Assembly (NCBI RefSeq): GCF_016735675.1
Contig: NZ_JAERSG010000007.1
Span: 62,001 to 126,000 of the forward strand
Reading direction: 5' to 3'
DNA length: 64,000 nucleotides
Source: Nocardioides baculatus
Lineage (GTDB): Bacteria > Actinomycetota > Actinomycetes > Propionibacteriales > Nocardioidaceae
Shown here: positions 35,184-43,168 of the stretch, piece after piece
Numbering within the stretch: the first letter of the stretch is position 1
How the letters are laid out: every line of letters begins with the position of its first letter
The notes under the pieces: model-generated
What the model saw: only the letters and a program-made list of their open reading frames with translations
What the model was told of the DNA's origin: nothing
Database searches by the model: none
Translations under genes and position numbers: made by a program

Positions 35184-35301
35184 CCTCACGCGGTGGGTGA
35201 TGCCCGCATCGGCCCGAAGGTGTCTGTTGCCGCCCGGATCTTTGACGGGATGTGACCGTCGTGAGGGTCGGGCGTGGAGTGGTGCAACGGATCCTTGACA
35301 C

Positions 35302-35448
35302 ATGTCCCGCATCCTGCTGATCCCCGTCGCCGTGCTCCTCGCGGCCGGTGCCGTGGTCGTCGGACCCGGCGAGCAGGCTCCCGCGGTTCCGTCGCAGACG
35401 GTCGTGACGCCGTCCACCGACTTGGGGTTTCAGCACACCGCGCGCTGA
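35302..35448 (+). CDS. Small secreted or membrane peptide
   Basis: 48-residue peptide. The N-terminal part MSRILLIPVAVLLAAGAVVV is a signal peptide or membrane anchor, followed by a Pro/Thr/Val-rich stretch (APAVPSQTVVTPSTD) and LGFQHTAR. A cleavage after GPG or near residue 22 would release a peptide of about 25 residues. It ends 21 bases before the response regulator start. Coding status rests on codon bias and the signal-like N-terminus; no family is recognised. Confidence 0.5.
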   Translation: MSRILLIPVAVLLAAGAVVVGPGEQAPAVPSQTVVTPSTDLGFQHTAR

Positions 35449-35469
35449 CAGTGCACATATGCTCTCCGC

Positions 35470-36165
35470 ATGGTGCACGACGTGTTGGTGGTTGAGGACG
35501 AGGAAGACATCGCCGTCCCACTCATGCGCACGCTCGAGCGCGAGGGCTATGACGTCACTCGGGTCTCGGGCGGAGCGGACGCTGTGGAGTTCGTCGTCGG
35601 CGAGGCTCCCGCGGTCGTGATCCTCGACCTGGGCCTTCCCGACATGGACGGCATCGACGTCTGCCGGCAGATGCGCTCGAGCGGCTACCAGGGCGGCATC
35701 ATCATGGTCACCGCCCGCGCCGGCGAGCTCGACCGCGTGGTCGGTCTCGACGTCGGCGCCGACGACTACCTCGCCAAGCCCTTCGGCCTCGCCGAGCTCC
35801 TCGCCCGCGTGCGCGCCCTCCTGCGTCGCAGCGCGATCGTCGTCAGCAGCGACACCACCGTCACCACCGCGTCGGGCCTCAAGATCGACGCCGCCTCGCG
35901 CCGTGTCCACCTCGGCGAGCGCGAGCTCGCGCTGACGGCCAAGGAGTTCGACGTGCTGGCCGTCCTCGCTTCGCACCACGACAAGGTCGTGCCCCGCGAG
36001 ACGCTGATGAACCAGGTCTGGGACCAGAACTGGTACGGCTCGACCAAGACCCTCGACGTCACCATCGGTCGTCTCCGCAGCAAGCTCGAGGCCGCCGAGG
36101 CGGGGGAGCGCGTGGTCGCCATCCGCGGCGTCGGCTTCCGCCTCGAGACCGGGACCCCCGCCTGA
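35470..36165 (+). CDS. OmpR/PhoB-family response regulator
   Basis: 231-residue two-component response regulator. The receiver domain has acidic residues in VVEDEED, phosphorylatable Asp53 in VILDLGLPDMDG, and the KPF motif. The C-terminal winged helix has LTAKEFDVLAVLASH and TLDVTIGRLRSKLE, an OmpR/PhoB DNA-binding domain. No histidine kinase gene is next to it, so it is an orphan in this window. The stop overlaps the proposed CTG start of the acetyltransferase. Confidence 0.92.
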   Translation: MVHDVLVVEDEEDIAVPLMRTLEREGYDVTRVSGGADAVEFVVGEAPAVVILDLGLPDMDGIDVCRQMRSSGYQGGIIMVTARAGELDRVVGLDVGADDYLAKPFGLAELLARVRALLRRSAIVVSSDTTVTTASGLKIDAASRRVHLGERELALTAKEFDVLAVLASHHDKVVPRETLMNQVWDQNWYGSTKTLDVTIGRLRSKLEAAEAGERVVAIRGVGFRLETGTPA

Positions 36166-36731
36166 CGCGGACCCGGGAGACCGACCGTCTCCACCTCAGG
36201 CCGTACGTCGACGACGACGCGCCGCGGGTCCTCGACATCCTCAGCCGCCCGGACGTCATCCGCTTCCTGGGCAGCCCGGTCCCGATGGCGGACCTCGATG
36301 CCGCGCGGGAGTGGATCGACTCCAAGCGCCGCCGGGAGGCGGCCGACCCGTTCGACCTCGCCCGCGCGGTCGTCGTACGGGCGACGGGGGTGGTCGCCGG
36401 CACGGTGTCCGTCTCGCGCTGCCACCGCCGCGGCACCGGCGAGTTCGTGGGGGAGTACGAGGTCGGCTGGACGCTGCACCCCGACTCGCACGGCCACGGC
36501 TACGCCACCGAGGCGGCGAGGGCCCTGCTCGACCAGGTCGTCGAGCAGGGCCTCCCCGAGGTGTGGTGCGGCGTCTTCGTCGGCAACGACGCGTCGTGCC
36601 GGGTCGCCGAGCGCCTGGGCCTGACCTACGTCGGCGTCGGGCCGGACCCCTGGTGGGACGGCGACAGCCACCTCTACCGGGTGAGCGCGGGCGACTGGTC
36701 GGCCAGCTCGCCCTCGGCCAGCGGGTCGTAG
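36162..36731 (+). CDS. GNAT N-acetyltransferase with apparent CTG start
   Basis: 189-residue acetyl-CoA-dependent acetyltransferase of the RimJ/RimL type. The fold begins with TRTRETDRLHLRPYVDDDAP, has GTVSVSRC and EYEVGWTLHPDSHGHGYATEAA (acetyl-CoA P-loop, with HGHGYA taking the R/Q-x-x-G-x-G/A role) and ends with NDASCRVAERLGLTYVG. No ATG, GTG or TTG exists in frame upstream of the first beta strand; a CTG at 36162 overlaps the response-regulator stop (CTGA). The first ATG, at 36285, would delete the first strand and helix. I therefore propose CTG initiation by coupling. The 3' end overlaps the convergent MFS gene by 58 bases. Confidence 0.75.
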   Translation: MTRTRETDRLHLRPYVDDDAPRVLDILSRPDVIRFLGSPVPMADLDAAREWIDSKRRREAADPFDLARAVVVRATGVVAGTVSVSRCHRRGTGEFVGEYEVGWTLHPDSHGHGYATEAARALLDQVVEQGLPEVWCGVFVGNDASCRVAERLGLTYVGVGPDPWWDGDSHLYRVSAGDWSASSPSASGS

Positions 36732-38203
36732 CGGTTGCCGGGCAGCACCGCCCAGGCGAACACCGACCCGACCAGGCACATCAGCCCGATGACCAGGCTG
36801 CCGCGGGACAGCCCGTCCATGAAGGCGACCTCCATCGCACTGCCGACACCGGGCACCTGCGCGGCGAGCGCGTCGGTGAAGCCGACCGATCCCCGCGCGG
36901 CCTCGAGGGTCGCCGGGTCGAGCCTCCCGTCGAGCAGCTCGACCAGCTTGGCGCCGTACAGCGAGGAGAAGAGCGAGCCGACGACGGCGACGCCGAGGGT
37001 ACCGCCGAGCTCGCGGGTGGCGTCGTTGACTGCTGAGCCGACACCGGCGCGGGCGGGCGGCAGCACCTGCATGATCGACTCGGTCGCCGGCGTGCTGATC
37101 AGGCCGAGGCCCAGGCCCATCATCACCATCTGCGGGACGATCACGGTGGCGTAGTCGACGTCGACGTCCATGGTCGAGATCCAGAGGAAGGCCGTGCCGA
37201 GCAGCGCCAGGCCGGTGCCCACGACGGCCTTGGTGCCGATGCGGGGTGCCAGCTGCGCACCGACGACGGAGGCGATCGCGATGGAGATCGCGACGGGGAG
37301 GATCCGCAGGCCGGTCCCGAGTGCGGAGTAGTCGCGCAGGAACTGGAAGAACTGCGTGATCAGGAAGATGAAGCCGAAGAGCGCGAAGAAGGCGATGGTC
37401 ACCGCGGCGCAGGCCGCGCTGAAGCGGCGGTCGAGGAAGAGCGTGACGTCGAGCATCGGGTGCTCGGCGGCGCGCTCGACGGCGACGAAGACCAGCAGGA
37501 GCAGGACCGCGACGGCGAAGCCGGTGAGCGTCGTGGCCGACGACCAGCCGTGCTCGGGTGCCTCGATGATCGTCCAGGTGAGCGAGCCCAGCGCGCCGAC
37601 CGAGACGGCCAGGCCGCGCAGGTCGAGGGGAGGTACGCCCGGGTCGCGCGACTCCGGCACGAAGGCGAGGGTCATCGCGATCGCGACGACGCCGACCGGG
37701 ACGAGCGCCCAGAAGACGGCGTGCCAGGTGAAGTGCTCGAGCAGGAAGCCGCCGGTGATCGGACCAAGTGCGACGCCCATGCCGACCGCCGCGCCCCAGA
37801 TGCCGAGCGCGGTCGCGCGCTCGCGGCGCTCAGTGAAGGCGTTGGCGATCACCGACAGCGTCGTCGGGAAGATCAGCGCGGCGCTCATCCCCATCACGAA
37901 GCGGAGCGCGATGAGTGCCTCGACGCTGTCGACGAGGGCCGCCACGCCGCTGGCGACGGCGAACGACGCGAGGCCGAGGACGAGGGCGGGGCGCCGGCCG
38001 AACCGGTCGCTCAGGCTGCCCATCGCGAGGACGAGCGCGGCGAAGGCGAGGTTGTAGCCGTCGACGACCCAGAGCAGGTCGCGGGTGCCGGCGTCGAGCT
38101 CGCGAGCGAGGCTCGGGAGGGCGACGTTCACGATCGTGGTGTCGAGGTTGATGGTCAGTGCGGACAGGCAGACGGTGGCGAGGAGAGCGGCTTTGCGGTT
38201 CAT
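36674..38203 (-). CDS. DHA2-family MFS drug transporter
   Basis: 509-residue major facilitator with 14 predicted helices, the drug:H+ antiporter-2 group (EmrB/QacA type). Motif A is GSLSDRFGRRPAL after helix 2, and the antiporter motif C-like stretch is AVGMGVALGPITGGFLLE. The N-terminus TINLDTTIVNVALPSLA is the classic helix-1 signature (motif D1). I start at ATG 38203; an in-frame extension across the neighbouring regulator is not real. Divergent from a TetR regulator that most likely represses it. Confidence 0.92.
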   Translation of the reverse strand: MNRKAALLATVCLSALTINLDTTIVNVALPSLARELDAGTRDLLWVVDGYNLAFAALVLAMGSLSDRFGRRPALVLGLASFAVASGVAALVDSVEALIALRFVMGMSAALIFPTTLSVIANAFTERRERATALGIWGAAVGMGVALGPITGGFLLEHFTWHAVFWALVPVGVVAIAMTLAFVPESRDPGVPPLDLRGLAVSVGALGSLTWTIIEAPEHGWSSATTLTGFAVAVLLLLVFVAVERAAEHPMLDVTLFLDRRFSAACAAVTIAFFALFGFIFLITQFFQFLRDYSALGTGLRILPVAISIAIASVVGAQLAPRIGTKAVVGTGLALLGTAFLWISTMDVDVDYATVIVPQMVMMGLGLGLISTPATESIMQVLPPARAGVGSAVNDATRELGGTLGVAVVGSLFSSLYGAKLVELLDGRLDPATLEAARGSVGFTDALAAQVPGVGSAMEVAFMDGLSRGSLVIGLMCLVGSVFAWAVLPGNRYDPLAEGELADQSPALTR

Positions 38204-38223
38204 GGTGGCTCCGGTCAAGGGAA

Positions 38224-38273
38224 TGTAGACGGCGGTAACATCAGGGTGCACCGATATGTGACCGCTGTCAACA
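38224..38273. promoter_or_regulatory. Putative TetR operator
   Basis: An 18-base arm at 38224-38241 (TGTAGACGGCGGTAACAT) matches 15 of 18 bases of the inverted arm at 38256-38273 (ATGTGACCGCTGTCAACA), leaving 14 bases between. It lies in the 87-bp gap between the divergent MFS and TetR starts, the usual place for TetR-family operators controlling both genes. Confidence 0.6.
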
Positions 38274-38290
38274 TCGACTAGGGTGAACAC

Positions 38291-38956
38291 GTGGCGACCA
38301 CCCCGTACCACCACGGCAACCTCCGCGACGCGCTCGTCGAGGCCGCCGTCGAGGTGGTGCGCGAGGGAGGGCCCGAGGCGCTGTCGCTCCGCGAGCTGGC
38401 CCGGCGGGTCGGGGTCAGCCACGCCGCCGCGTACCGCCACTTCGCCGACCGTGAGGCCCTCGTCGACGTGGTGGCCGAGCAGGCGCTCGCGGGCATGGTC
38501 GCGCGGGTGCACCGCCGCCTCGACCGGGTCGAGGAGCCCGACCCGGTGACGACGGCCCGGCGGCGGCTGGTGGAGCTCGGAGCCGGGTACGTCGACTTCG
38601 CCCTGGCCGAGACCGGCCTGTTCCGGCTGCTCTTCACCGCCTACCCCGACCCGCCCGACGGCAAGGGCGACGGCGGCGACGAGCCGGGGGAGGACCCCTA
38701 CGGCCTGCTCAACCACGCCCTCGACGACCTCGTCGCGGTCGGCTTCATCGACGCCGGCCTGCGCGCCGGCGCGGAGGTCACCTGCTGGTCGGCGGTCCAC
38801 GGCTTCGCGGTGCTCAACGTCGAGGGGCCGCTGCGCGGGCTGACGGCCGAGGAGCGCGACGCGACCCTCTCGAGCCTGCTGCTCGGCATCGACCGCGCCT
38901 TCGGTGCCGGCGGCACCTGGCCGTCCTTGGCGCCGGTCGCCCTCGACCCGTCCTGA
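38291..38956 (+). CDS. TetR/AcrR-family regulator
   Basis: 221-residue transcriptional repressor. The N-terminal DNA-binding domain is ALVEAAVEVVREGGPEALSL followed by RELARRVGVSHAAAYRHFADREAL, the typical TetR helix-turn-helix with the Y-R-H-F end. The rest (about 60-215) is the helical ligand-binding domain, with an acidic loop GKGDGGDEPGEDP. GTG start. The divergent DHA2 transporter is the likely target, with induction by a transported compound. Confidence 0.9.
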   Translation: MATTPYHHGNLRDALVEAAVEVVREGGPEALSLRELARRVGVSHAAAYRHFADREALVDVVAEQALAGMVARVHRRLDRVEEPDPVTTARRRLVELGAGYVDFALAETGLFRLLFTAYPDPPDGKGDGGDEPGEDPYGLLNHALDDLVAVGFIDAGLRAGAEVTCWSAVHGFAVLNVEGPLRGLTAEERDATLSSLLLGIDRAFGAGGTWPSLAPVALDPS

Positions 38957-38971
38957 CGGCGCGCGCTGCGC

Positions 38972-39035
38972 GGACACGTGTCCGAGAGATGGCCCTCGAT
39001 CAGACATTCCCGAGGCAACGTCGCGGACACGTGTG
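38972..39035. promoter_or_regulatory. Duplicated CGGACACGTGT boxes before cpaF
   Basis: A perfect 12-bp palindrome GGACACGTGTCC lies at 38972-38983, and the related CGCGGACACGTGTG at 39022-39035 repeats the first ten bases. The two copies are about 53 bases apart in the 212-bp region between the TetR gene and cpaF, which otherwise contains no gene I can support. They may bind a regulator of the Tad pilus operon. Confidence 0.45.
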
Positions 39036-39168
39036 ACAGTCCGGGGCGCTGGCGTCGACCGTGCGGGGTCGTCGCAGGTTCTCCACAACCTTTGCCGACG
39101 GTCTGGTTTCCGCAGCGGTTGTCATGGATAACTGGACACCAGCAGGATCTCGGGGAAGCAGGCACGAC

Positions 39169-40458
39169 ATGGCAGTGGACCGTCTGGCGAAGGATCGACC
39201 GTCGCCCATGCATGCCCACGACGACCTCGTCCTGCGCCTCGACGGGCAGGTGCGCGAGCGGGTGCGCCGCGAGGGCGTCGACCCGCAACGTGAGGCGCTT
39301 CTCGTACGCCGCATCGCCGAGGACGTCGTGCGCGACCACGACGACCTCAGCCTCACCGGCGCCGTCGCGCCGATCGCCGACGACGGCGCGATGGTCGGCG
39401 AGCTCGTCGCCCGGATCTCCGGCTTCGGCCCGCTGCAACCGTTCCTCGACGACCCCGAGGTCGAGGAGGTGTGGATCAACTCGCCGGAGCGGGTCTTCAT
39501 CGCCCGCCGCGGCCGGCACGAGCTGACCAACCTCCGCCTCGACGCGGCGCAGGTCAACGAGCTGGTCGAGCGGATGCTCAAGTCGAGCGGCCGCCGCCTC
39601 GACATCAGTACGCCCTTCGTCGACGCGATGCTCCCCGAGGGTCACCGCCTCCACGTCGTGCTGGAGGGGATCACCCGCGGCTTCACCGCGGTCAACATCC
39701 GCAAGTTCCTCCTGCGTGCGCACCGGCTGTCCGACCTCGTCGCGCTCGGCACGCTGACCCCGCAGGCCGCCTCGTTCCTCGAGGCGTCGGTGCGTGCCGG
39801 TCTCAACATCCTCGTCGCCGGGGGCACCCAGGCCGGCAAGACGACGATGCTCAACTGCCTGGCCGCCTCGGTGCCGGGTGGCGAGCGCGTGGTCAGCGCG
39901 GAGGAGGTCTTCGAGCTGCGCTTCAGCCACCCAGACTGGGTGGCGTTGCAGACCCGGCAGGCCGGGCTCGAGCAGACCGGCGAGATCGTGCTCCGCGACC
40001 TGGTCAAGGAGGCGCTGCGGATGCGGCCGAGCCGCATCCTCGTGGGCGAGGTCCGGGCGGCCGAGTGCCTCGACCTGCTGCTCGCCCTCAACTCCGGCCT
40101 GCCCGGGATGTGCACCCTCCACGCCAACAGTGCGCGCGAGGCGCTCGTGAAGATGTGCACCCTTCCCCTGCTGGCCGGCGACAACATCTCGGCGCGCTTC
40201 GTGGTCCCGACGGTGGCGACATCGGTCGACCTCGTGGTGCACCTCGGCCTCGGCGCCGACGGCGTACGCCGCGTCAACGAGATCGTGTCGGTGCCCGGCC
40301 GGGTGGAGGCCGACGTGATCGAGGTCGAGCCGATCTTCGTCCGCAGCGGAGGCGAGCTGCGACGTACGGGTGGGGTGCCGGCGCGGATCGAGCGCTTCGA
40401 GCGCGTGGGCATCGACGTGCACGCACTGCTCGCCTCGGACATGGCAGGTGACCGCTGA
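39169..40458 (+). CDS. cpaF: Tad pilus assembly ATPase CpaF/TadA
   Basis: 429-residue secretion ATPase of the VirB11/TadA type that powers Flp pilus export. Walker A is NILVAGGTQAGKTTML near residues 214-230; RVVSAEEVFELR and EALRMRPSRILVGEVRAAE are the Asp-box/Walker B region and GMCTLHANSAREAL is the His box. ATG at 39169 gives the normal N-terminus; in-frame codons up to 39061 extend into the regulatory region. First gene of cpaF-tadB-tadC, followed after the inserted element by flp and tadE/G. Confidence 0.93.
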   Translation: MAVDRLAKDRPSPMHAHDDLVLRLDGQVRERVRREGVDPQREALLVRRIAEDVVRDHDDLSLTGAVAPIADDGAMVGELVARISGFGPLQPFLDDPEVEEVWINSPERVFIARRGRHELTNLRLDAAQVNELVERMLKSSGRRLDISTPFVDAMLPEGHRLHVVLEGITRGFTAVNIRKFLLRAHRLSDLVALGTLTPQAASFLEASVRAGLNILVAGGTQAGKTTMLNCLAASVPGGERVVSAEEVFELRFSHPDWVALQTRQAGLEQTGEIVLRDLVKEALRMRPSRILVGEVRAAECLDLLLALNSGLPGMCTLHANSAREALVKMCTLPLLAGDNISARFVVPTVATSVDLVVHLGLGADGVRRVNEIVSVPGRVEADVIEVEPIFVRSGGELRRTGGVPARIERFERVGIDVHALLASDMAGDR

Positions 40459-41312
40459 TGGGCGCCCTGGTCGGGCTCGGGGTCGGGGTCGGGCTGCTGT
40501 TGATCTGGTCGGCGTTCGCCCTGCCTCGGACTCCCCGGCCGGTCACGCCGACGTCGTCCGCGCTGCGTCGCCTGCTCGGCCGGGCCGGCCTCGGCGACGT
40601 CACGCCGGCGAGTGTCCTGTCCCTGTGTGCGGTCCTGCTCGCGGTCGCGTTCGCCGTCGTGCAGGCGGTGTCGCGAACGGTTCCGGTCGCGTTCGTCTTC
40701 GCCGCGATGGCGGCCTACGTGCCGATCGCCGTGCTGCGCCAGCGCGCCGCTCGGCGGCTGCGTGACTTCGCCGAGGTGTGGCCGGAGGCGGTCGACAACC
40801 TCGCCAGCGCCGTACGCGCGGGCCTCTCCCTCCCCGACGCGGTCGCCGCCCTGAGCACGTCCGGCCCCGAGGCCCTGCGCCACGACTTCGCCCAGTTCGC
40901 CCTCGACTACCAGGTGACCGGACGCTTCGGCGAGTGCCTCGACCGGCTCAAGGAGCGGCTCGCCGACCCCGTCGGTGACCGGGTGATCGAGGGGCTGCGG
41001 CTGGCGCGCGAGGTCGGCGGTGGCGACCTCGGCCGGCTGCTCCGCAACCTCTCCGGCTTCCTGCGCGACGACATGCGCACCCGCTCCGAGCTCGAGTCGC
41101 GCCAGGCCTGGACGGTCAACGGTGCCCGCCTGGCGGTGGCAGCGCCGTGGATCGTGCTGCTGCTGATGTCGTTCCAGACGACGGCCATCCGCAGCTACGC
41201 ATCGCCCGGCGGCGTGCTGGTCCTGGGGATCGGCTTCGGCGTCTGCGTGCTGGCCTACGCCGCGATGATGCGCATCGGCCGGCTGCCCGTCGAGAAGCGG
41301 ATCCTGTCGTGA
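40458..41312 (+). CDS. tadB: Tad inner-membrane protein TadB
   Basis: 284-residue type II secretion F-like platform protein. Hydrophobic helices at the N-terminus (ALVGLGVGVGLLLIWSAFAL), at about 55-90 and two at the C-terminus frame a cytoplasmic T2SSF domain with WPEAVDNLASAVRAGLSLPDAV and IEGLRLAREVGGGDLGRLLRNLS. Forms with TadC the membrane core of the pilus machine. ATG overlaps the cpaF stop (TGATG) and its stop overlaps the tadC GTG. Confidence 0.9.
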   Translation: MGALVGLGVGVGLLLIWSAFALPRTPRPVTPTSSALRRLLGRAGLGDVTPASVLSLCAVLLAVAFAVVQAVSRTVPVAFVFAAMAAYVPIAVLRQRAARRLRDFAEVWPEAVDNLASAVRAGLSLPDAVAALSTSGPEALRHDFAQFALDYQVTGRFGECLDRLKERLADPVGDRVIEGLRLAREVGGGDLGRLLRNLSGFLRDDMRTRSELESRQAWTVNGARLAVAAPWIVLLLMSFQTTAIRSYASPGGVLVLGIGFGVCVLAYAAMMRIGRLPVEKRILS

Positions 41313-42241
41313 GCGCGACGGTGTGGGGCGGCCTCCTCGGCGGGCTGGCGGGGCTGGGTCTCCTCCTGGTCGTGACGAGGGTCGCGGTGCTCCGGCGCCC
41401 ACAGCTCGCCGTCCGGGTCCTGCCCTACGTGCGCGACGTACCGATGCGCGACCAGGGTCCCGGCCTGCGTCCGGTCTCGTCTCCGACGTCCGCGGCCGCC
41501 GGCATCTTCGGCCCGGTGCTGCGATCGGCGGCGGACCTCGTCGAGCGGATGCTCGGCGGCAGCACGTCCGTGCGCCGTCGACTCGAGCGTGCGGGCCTCG
41601 ACCGCACGGTGCAGGAGTTCCGCATCGAGCAGGTCGTCTGGGGGCTGGTCGGTTTCGCCGCCGCGGCCGCGATCAGCCTGGTGCGGGCGCTCGGTGGGGT
41701 GGGCGGCGTCGGGTCGGCGGTCGTCTTCTGCGTCCTCGGCCTGGCGTTCGGCGTGTTCGCCCGTGACAACCGGCTCGGCACGCAGGTGAAGAACCGCGAG
41801 CGCCAGGTGCTCACCGAGTTCCCCACGATCGCCGAGCTGCTCGCGCTGTCGGTCGCGGCGGGGGAGAGCCCCGTGTCGGCCCTCGACCGCGTGGTCCGGC
41901 GCAGCCATGGCGCACTGTCGGAAGACCTCTCCCGCGTGCTCGCCCGGGTGCGCACCGGCGAACCCGTCGGCGTCGCCTTCGAGTCGCTCGCCCGATCCAC
42001 CGGCCTGCCGATCGTCGCCCGCTTCGCCACCGGGATCACGGTCGCGATGGAGCGAGGCACGCCGCTGGCCGACGTGCTGCACGCCCAGGCGGCCGACGTA
42101 CGCGAAGCCGGGCGCCGCCTGCTGATCGAGACGGCCGCGCGCAAGGAGATCGCGATGATGGCGCCGGTCGTCTTCTTCGTCCTGCCGGTGACCATCCTCT
42201 TCGCCTTGTGCGTGAAACCGGTACATGAGGTATACGCGTAG
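41309..42241 (+). CDS. tadC: TadC with element-supplied C-terminus
   Basis: 310-residue T2SSF-domain protein; partner of TadB. FPTIAELLALSVAAGESPVSALDRV and GITVAMERGTPLADVLHAQA are the conserved F-domain blocks. The last helix reads MMAPVVFFVLPVTILFA and then LCVKPVHEVYA. The usual family ending resembles FYPGVLGLRL, which is exactly what stands, in frame after the same 10-base core, at 53885. The present gene is therefore a hybrid: codons up to about 300 are native and the last eleven come from the integrated element. Function may be kept, since only the tail changes. Confidence 0.9.
   Translation: MSATVWGGLLGGLAGLGLLLVVTRVAVLRRPQLAVRVLPYVRDVPMRDQGPGLRPVSSPTSAAAGIFGPVLRSAADLVERMLGGSTSVRRRLERAGLDRTVQEFRIEQVVWGLVGFAAAAAISLVRALGGVGGVGSAVVFCVLGLAFGVFARDNRLGTQVKNRERQVLTEFPTIAELLALSVAAGESPVSALDRVVRRSHGALSEDLSRVLARVRTGEPVGVAFESLARSTGLPIVARFATGITVAMERGTPLADVLHAQAADVREAGRRLLIETAARKEIAMMAPVVFFVLPVTILFALCVKPVHEVYA
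42198..42207 (+). other. Attachment core, left (attL)
   Basis: TCTTCGCCTT inside the tadC coding region (codons for L-F-A-L). An identical copy lies at 53877-53886. Beyond it the sequence changes from native tadC to element DNA. TGAGGTAT at 42226-42233 is an inverted counterpart of ATACCCCA at the right end and could be half of the attP site. Confidence 0.75.
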
Positions 42242-42283
42242 ATCAGTGCGTGGCGTCCAGCTGTGACCGAGGCTGCCTCTAAC

Positions 42284-43168
42284 ATGACGCGCGTGGCAGA
42301 CAGGGCGCTGGAGAAGTCTGGGGCGGGAGACAACGATGCCCCGCGGTCGGATGGAGGGAGCTCAGCGCCGGCTCTGCTCGCGTGGCTGAAAGTCGAGTGG
42401 CACCAGCCGACGCTTGCTTTTGGCGCGGCGGTTGGCCTCGTCTCCAGCGCAGCCACGGGTCTGACGATGGCCGTTCTGATCGCGATAAGCGTGAGTGCGA
42501 CCGTCCTGGGCTCGTTGCGAGTGTTCAAGCGGCACTCGGACGTCATGACCTTGACAGAGAGGCTCGGGACGGCCAACGATCGGGTTTTCGAGCTCGAGAG
42601 GGAGCTCGCCGGCACCCAGAATCTGATGAAGGAGATGCTGTGGGCGCTCCTGACCCTGGTTCGTGACGAGATGCAGATGGGGTACGACGAGCGGATCAGC
42701 GTCTACGTCCACCTGGAGGATCTAAGAGCGTTCCAGATGCTGGGGCGATCGTCCCTCAATCCGGATTTGGCCAGAGCTGGTCGAACGGTCTACGAGGACA
42801 GTGTCGGTGTCATCGGTAAGACTTGGACCGTGAAGAGCGAGGTAGTCGAGGGGGACCTGCCTCCGTGGTCCGGCGACGGACGAAGTTACGTCGCTGAGAA
42901 CATGGCGCGCTTCGGGCTCCCGGAGGACAAGTGCCGGCGATTGAACATGAAGAGCCGCTCGCTGATCGGGGTGCGGTATCCCGCAGATACCGCGGGCTCG
43001 CGTCCGGTCGGGGTGCTCATTCTGGAGAGCAACTCGCCTGACTGGGCGACGGAGGCTCGGTTGGAGCAGTTGAAGCAGTCAACGAGTTGGGCAACCCTCC
43101 AAGCGTATCTTCACAGTCAGAGGGATGAACTCCCGCTCATGTCGGGCGCGAAGGGTAAGGGTTTCTAA
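42284..43168 (+). CDS. Membrane-anchored GAF-like sensor protein, Panacea partner
   Basis: 294-residue protein, not assigned to a named family. Two hydrophobic segments at roughly residues 35-75 (FGAAVGLVSSAATGLTMAVL and IAISVSATVLGSL) form a hairpin or two spans. A short coiled coil follows (ERLGTANDRVFELERELAG). The C-terminal 180 residues look like a GAF-type sensor: GRTVYEDSVGVIGKTWTVK, then SLIGVRYPADTAGSRPVGVLILES. An upstream GTG at 42263 is an alternative start. Its stop overlaps the ATG of the Panacea gene (TAATG), so the two are an operon. Toxin, effector or sensor roles are possible; none is proven. Confidence 0.72.
   Translation: MTRVADRALEKSGAGDNDAPRSDGGSSAPALLAWLKVEWHQPTLAFGAAVGLVSSAATGLTMAVLIAISVSATVLGSLRVFKRHSDVMTLTERLGTANDRVFELERELAGTQNLMKEMLWALLTLVRDEMQMGYDERISVYVHLEDLRAFQMLGRSSLNPDLARAGRTVYEDSVGVIGKTWTVKSEVVEGDLPPWSGDGRSYVAENMARFGLPEDKCRRLNMKSRSLIGVRYPADTAGSRPVGVLILESNSPDWATEARLEQLKQSTSWATLQAYLHSQRDELPLMSGAKGKGF

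Noticed and set aside
36674..39088. An 804-codon form of the MFS gene reaching across the TetR gene.
   Set aside because: The normal MFS N-terminus starts at 38203; the extra part is the antisense of the TetR gene.
39070..39135. TTCTCCACA and TTATCCATG as DnaA boxes and hence a chromosomal origin.
   Set aside because: Only two poor matches, and no dnaA, dnaN or other origin genes nearby.
42198..42241. A tRNA gene as integration site.
   Set aside because: No cloverleaf is present at either junction. The site is inside tadC.
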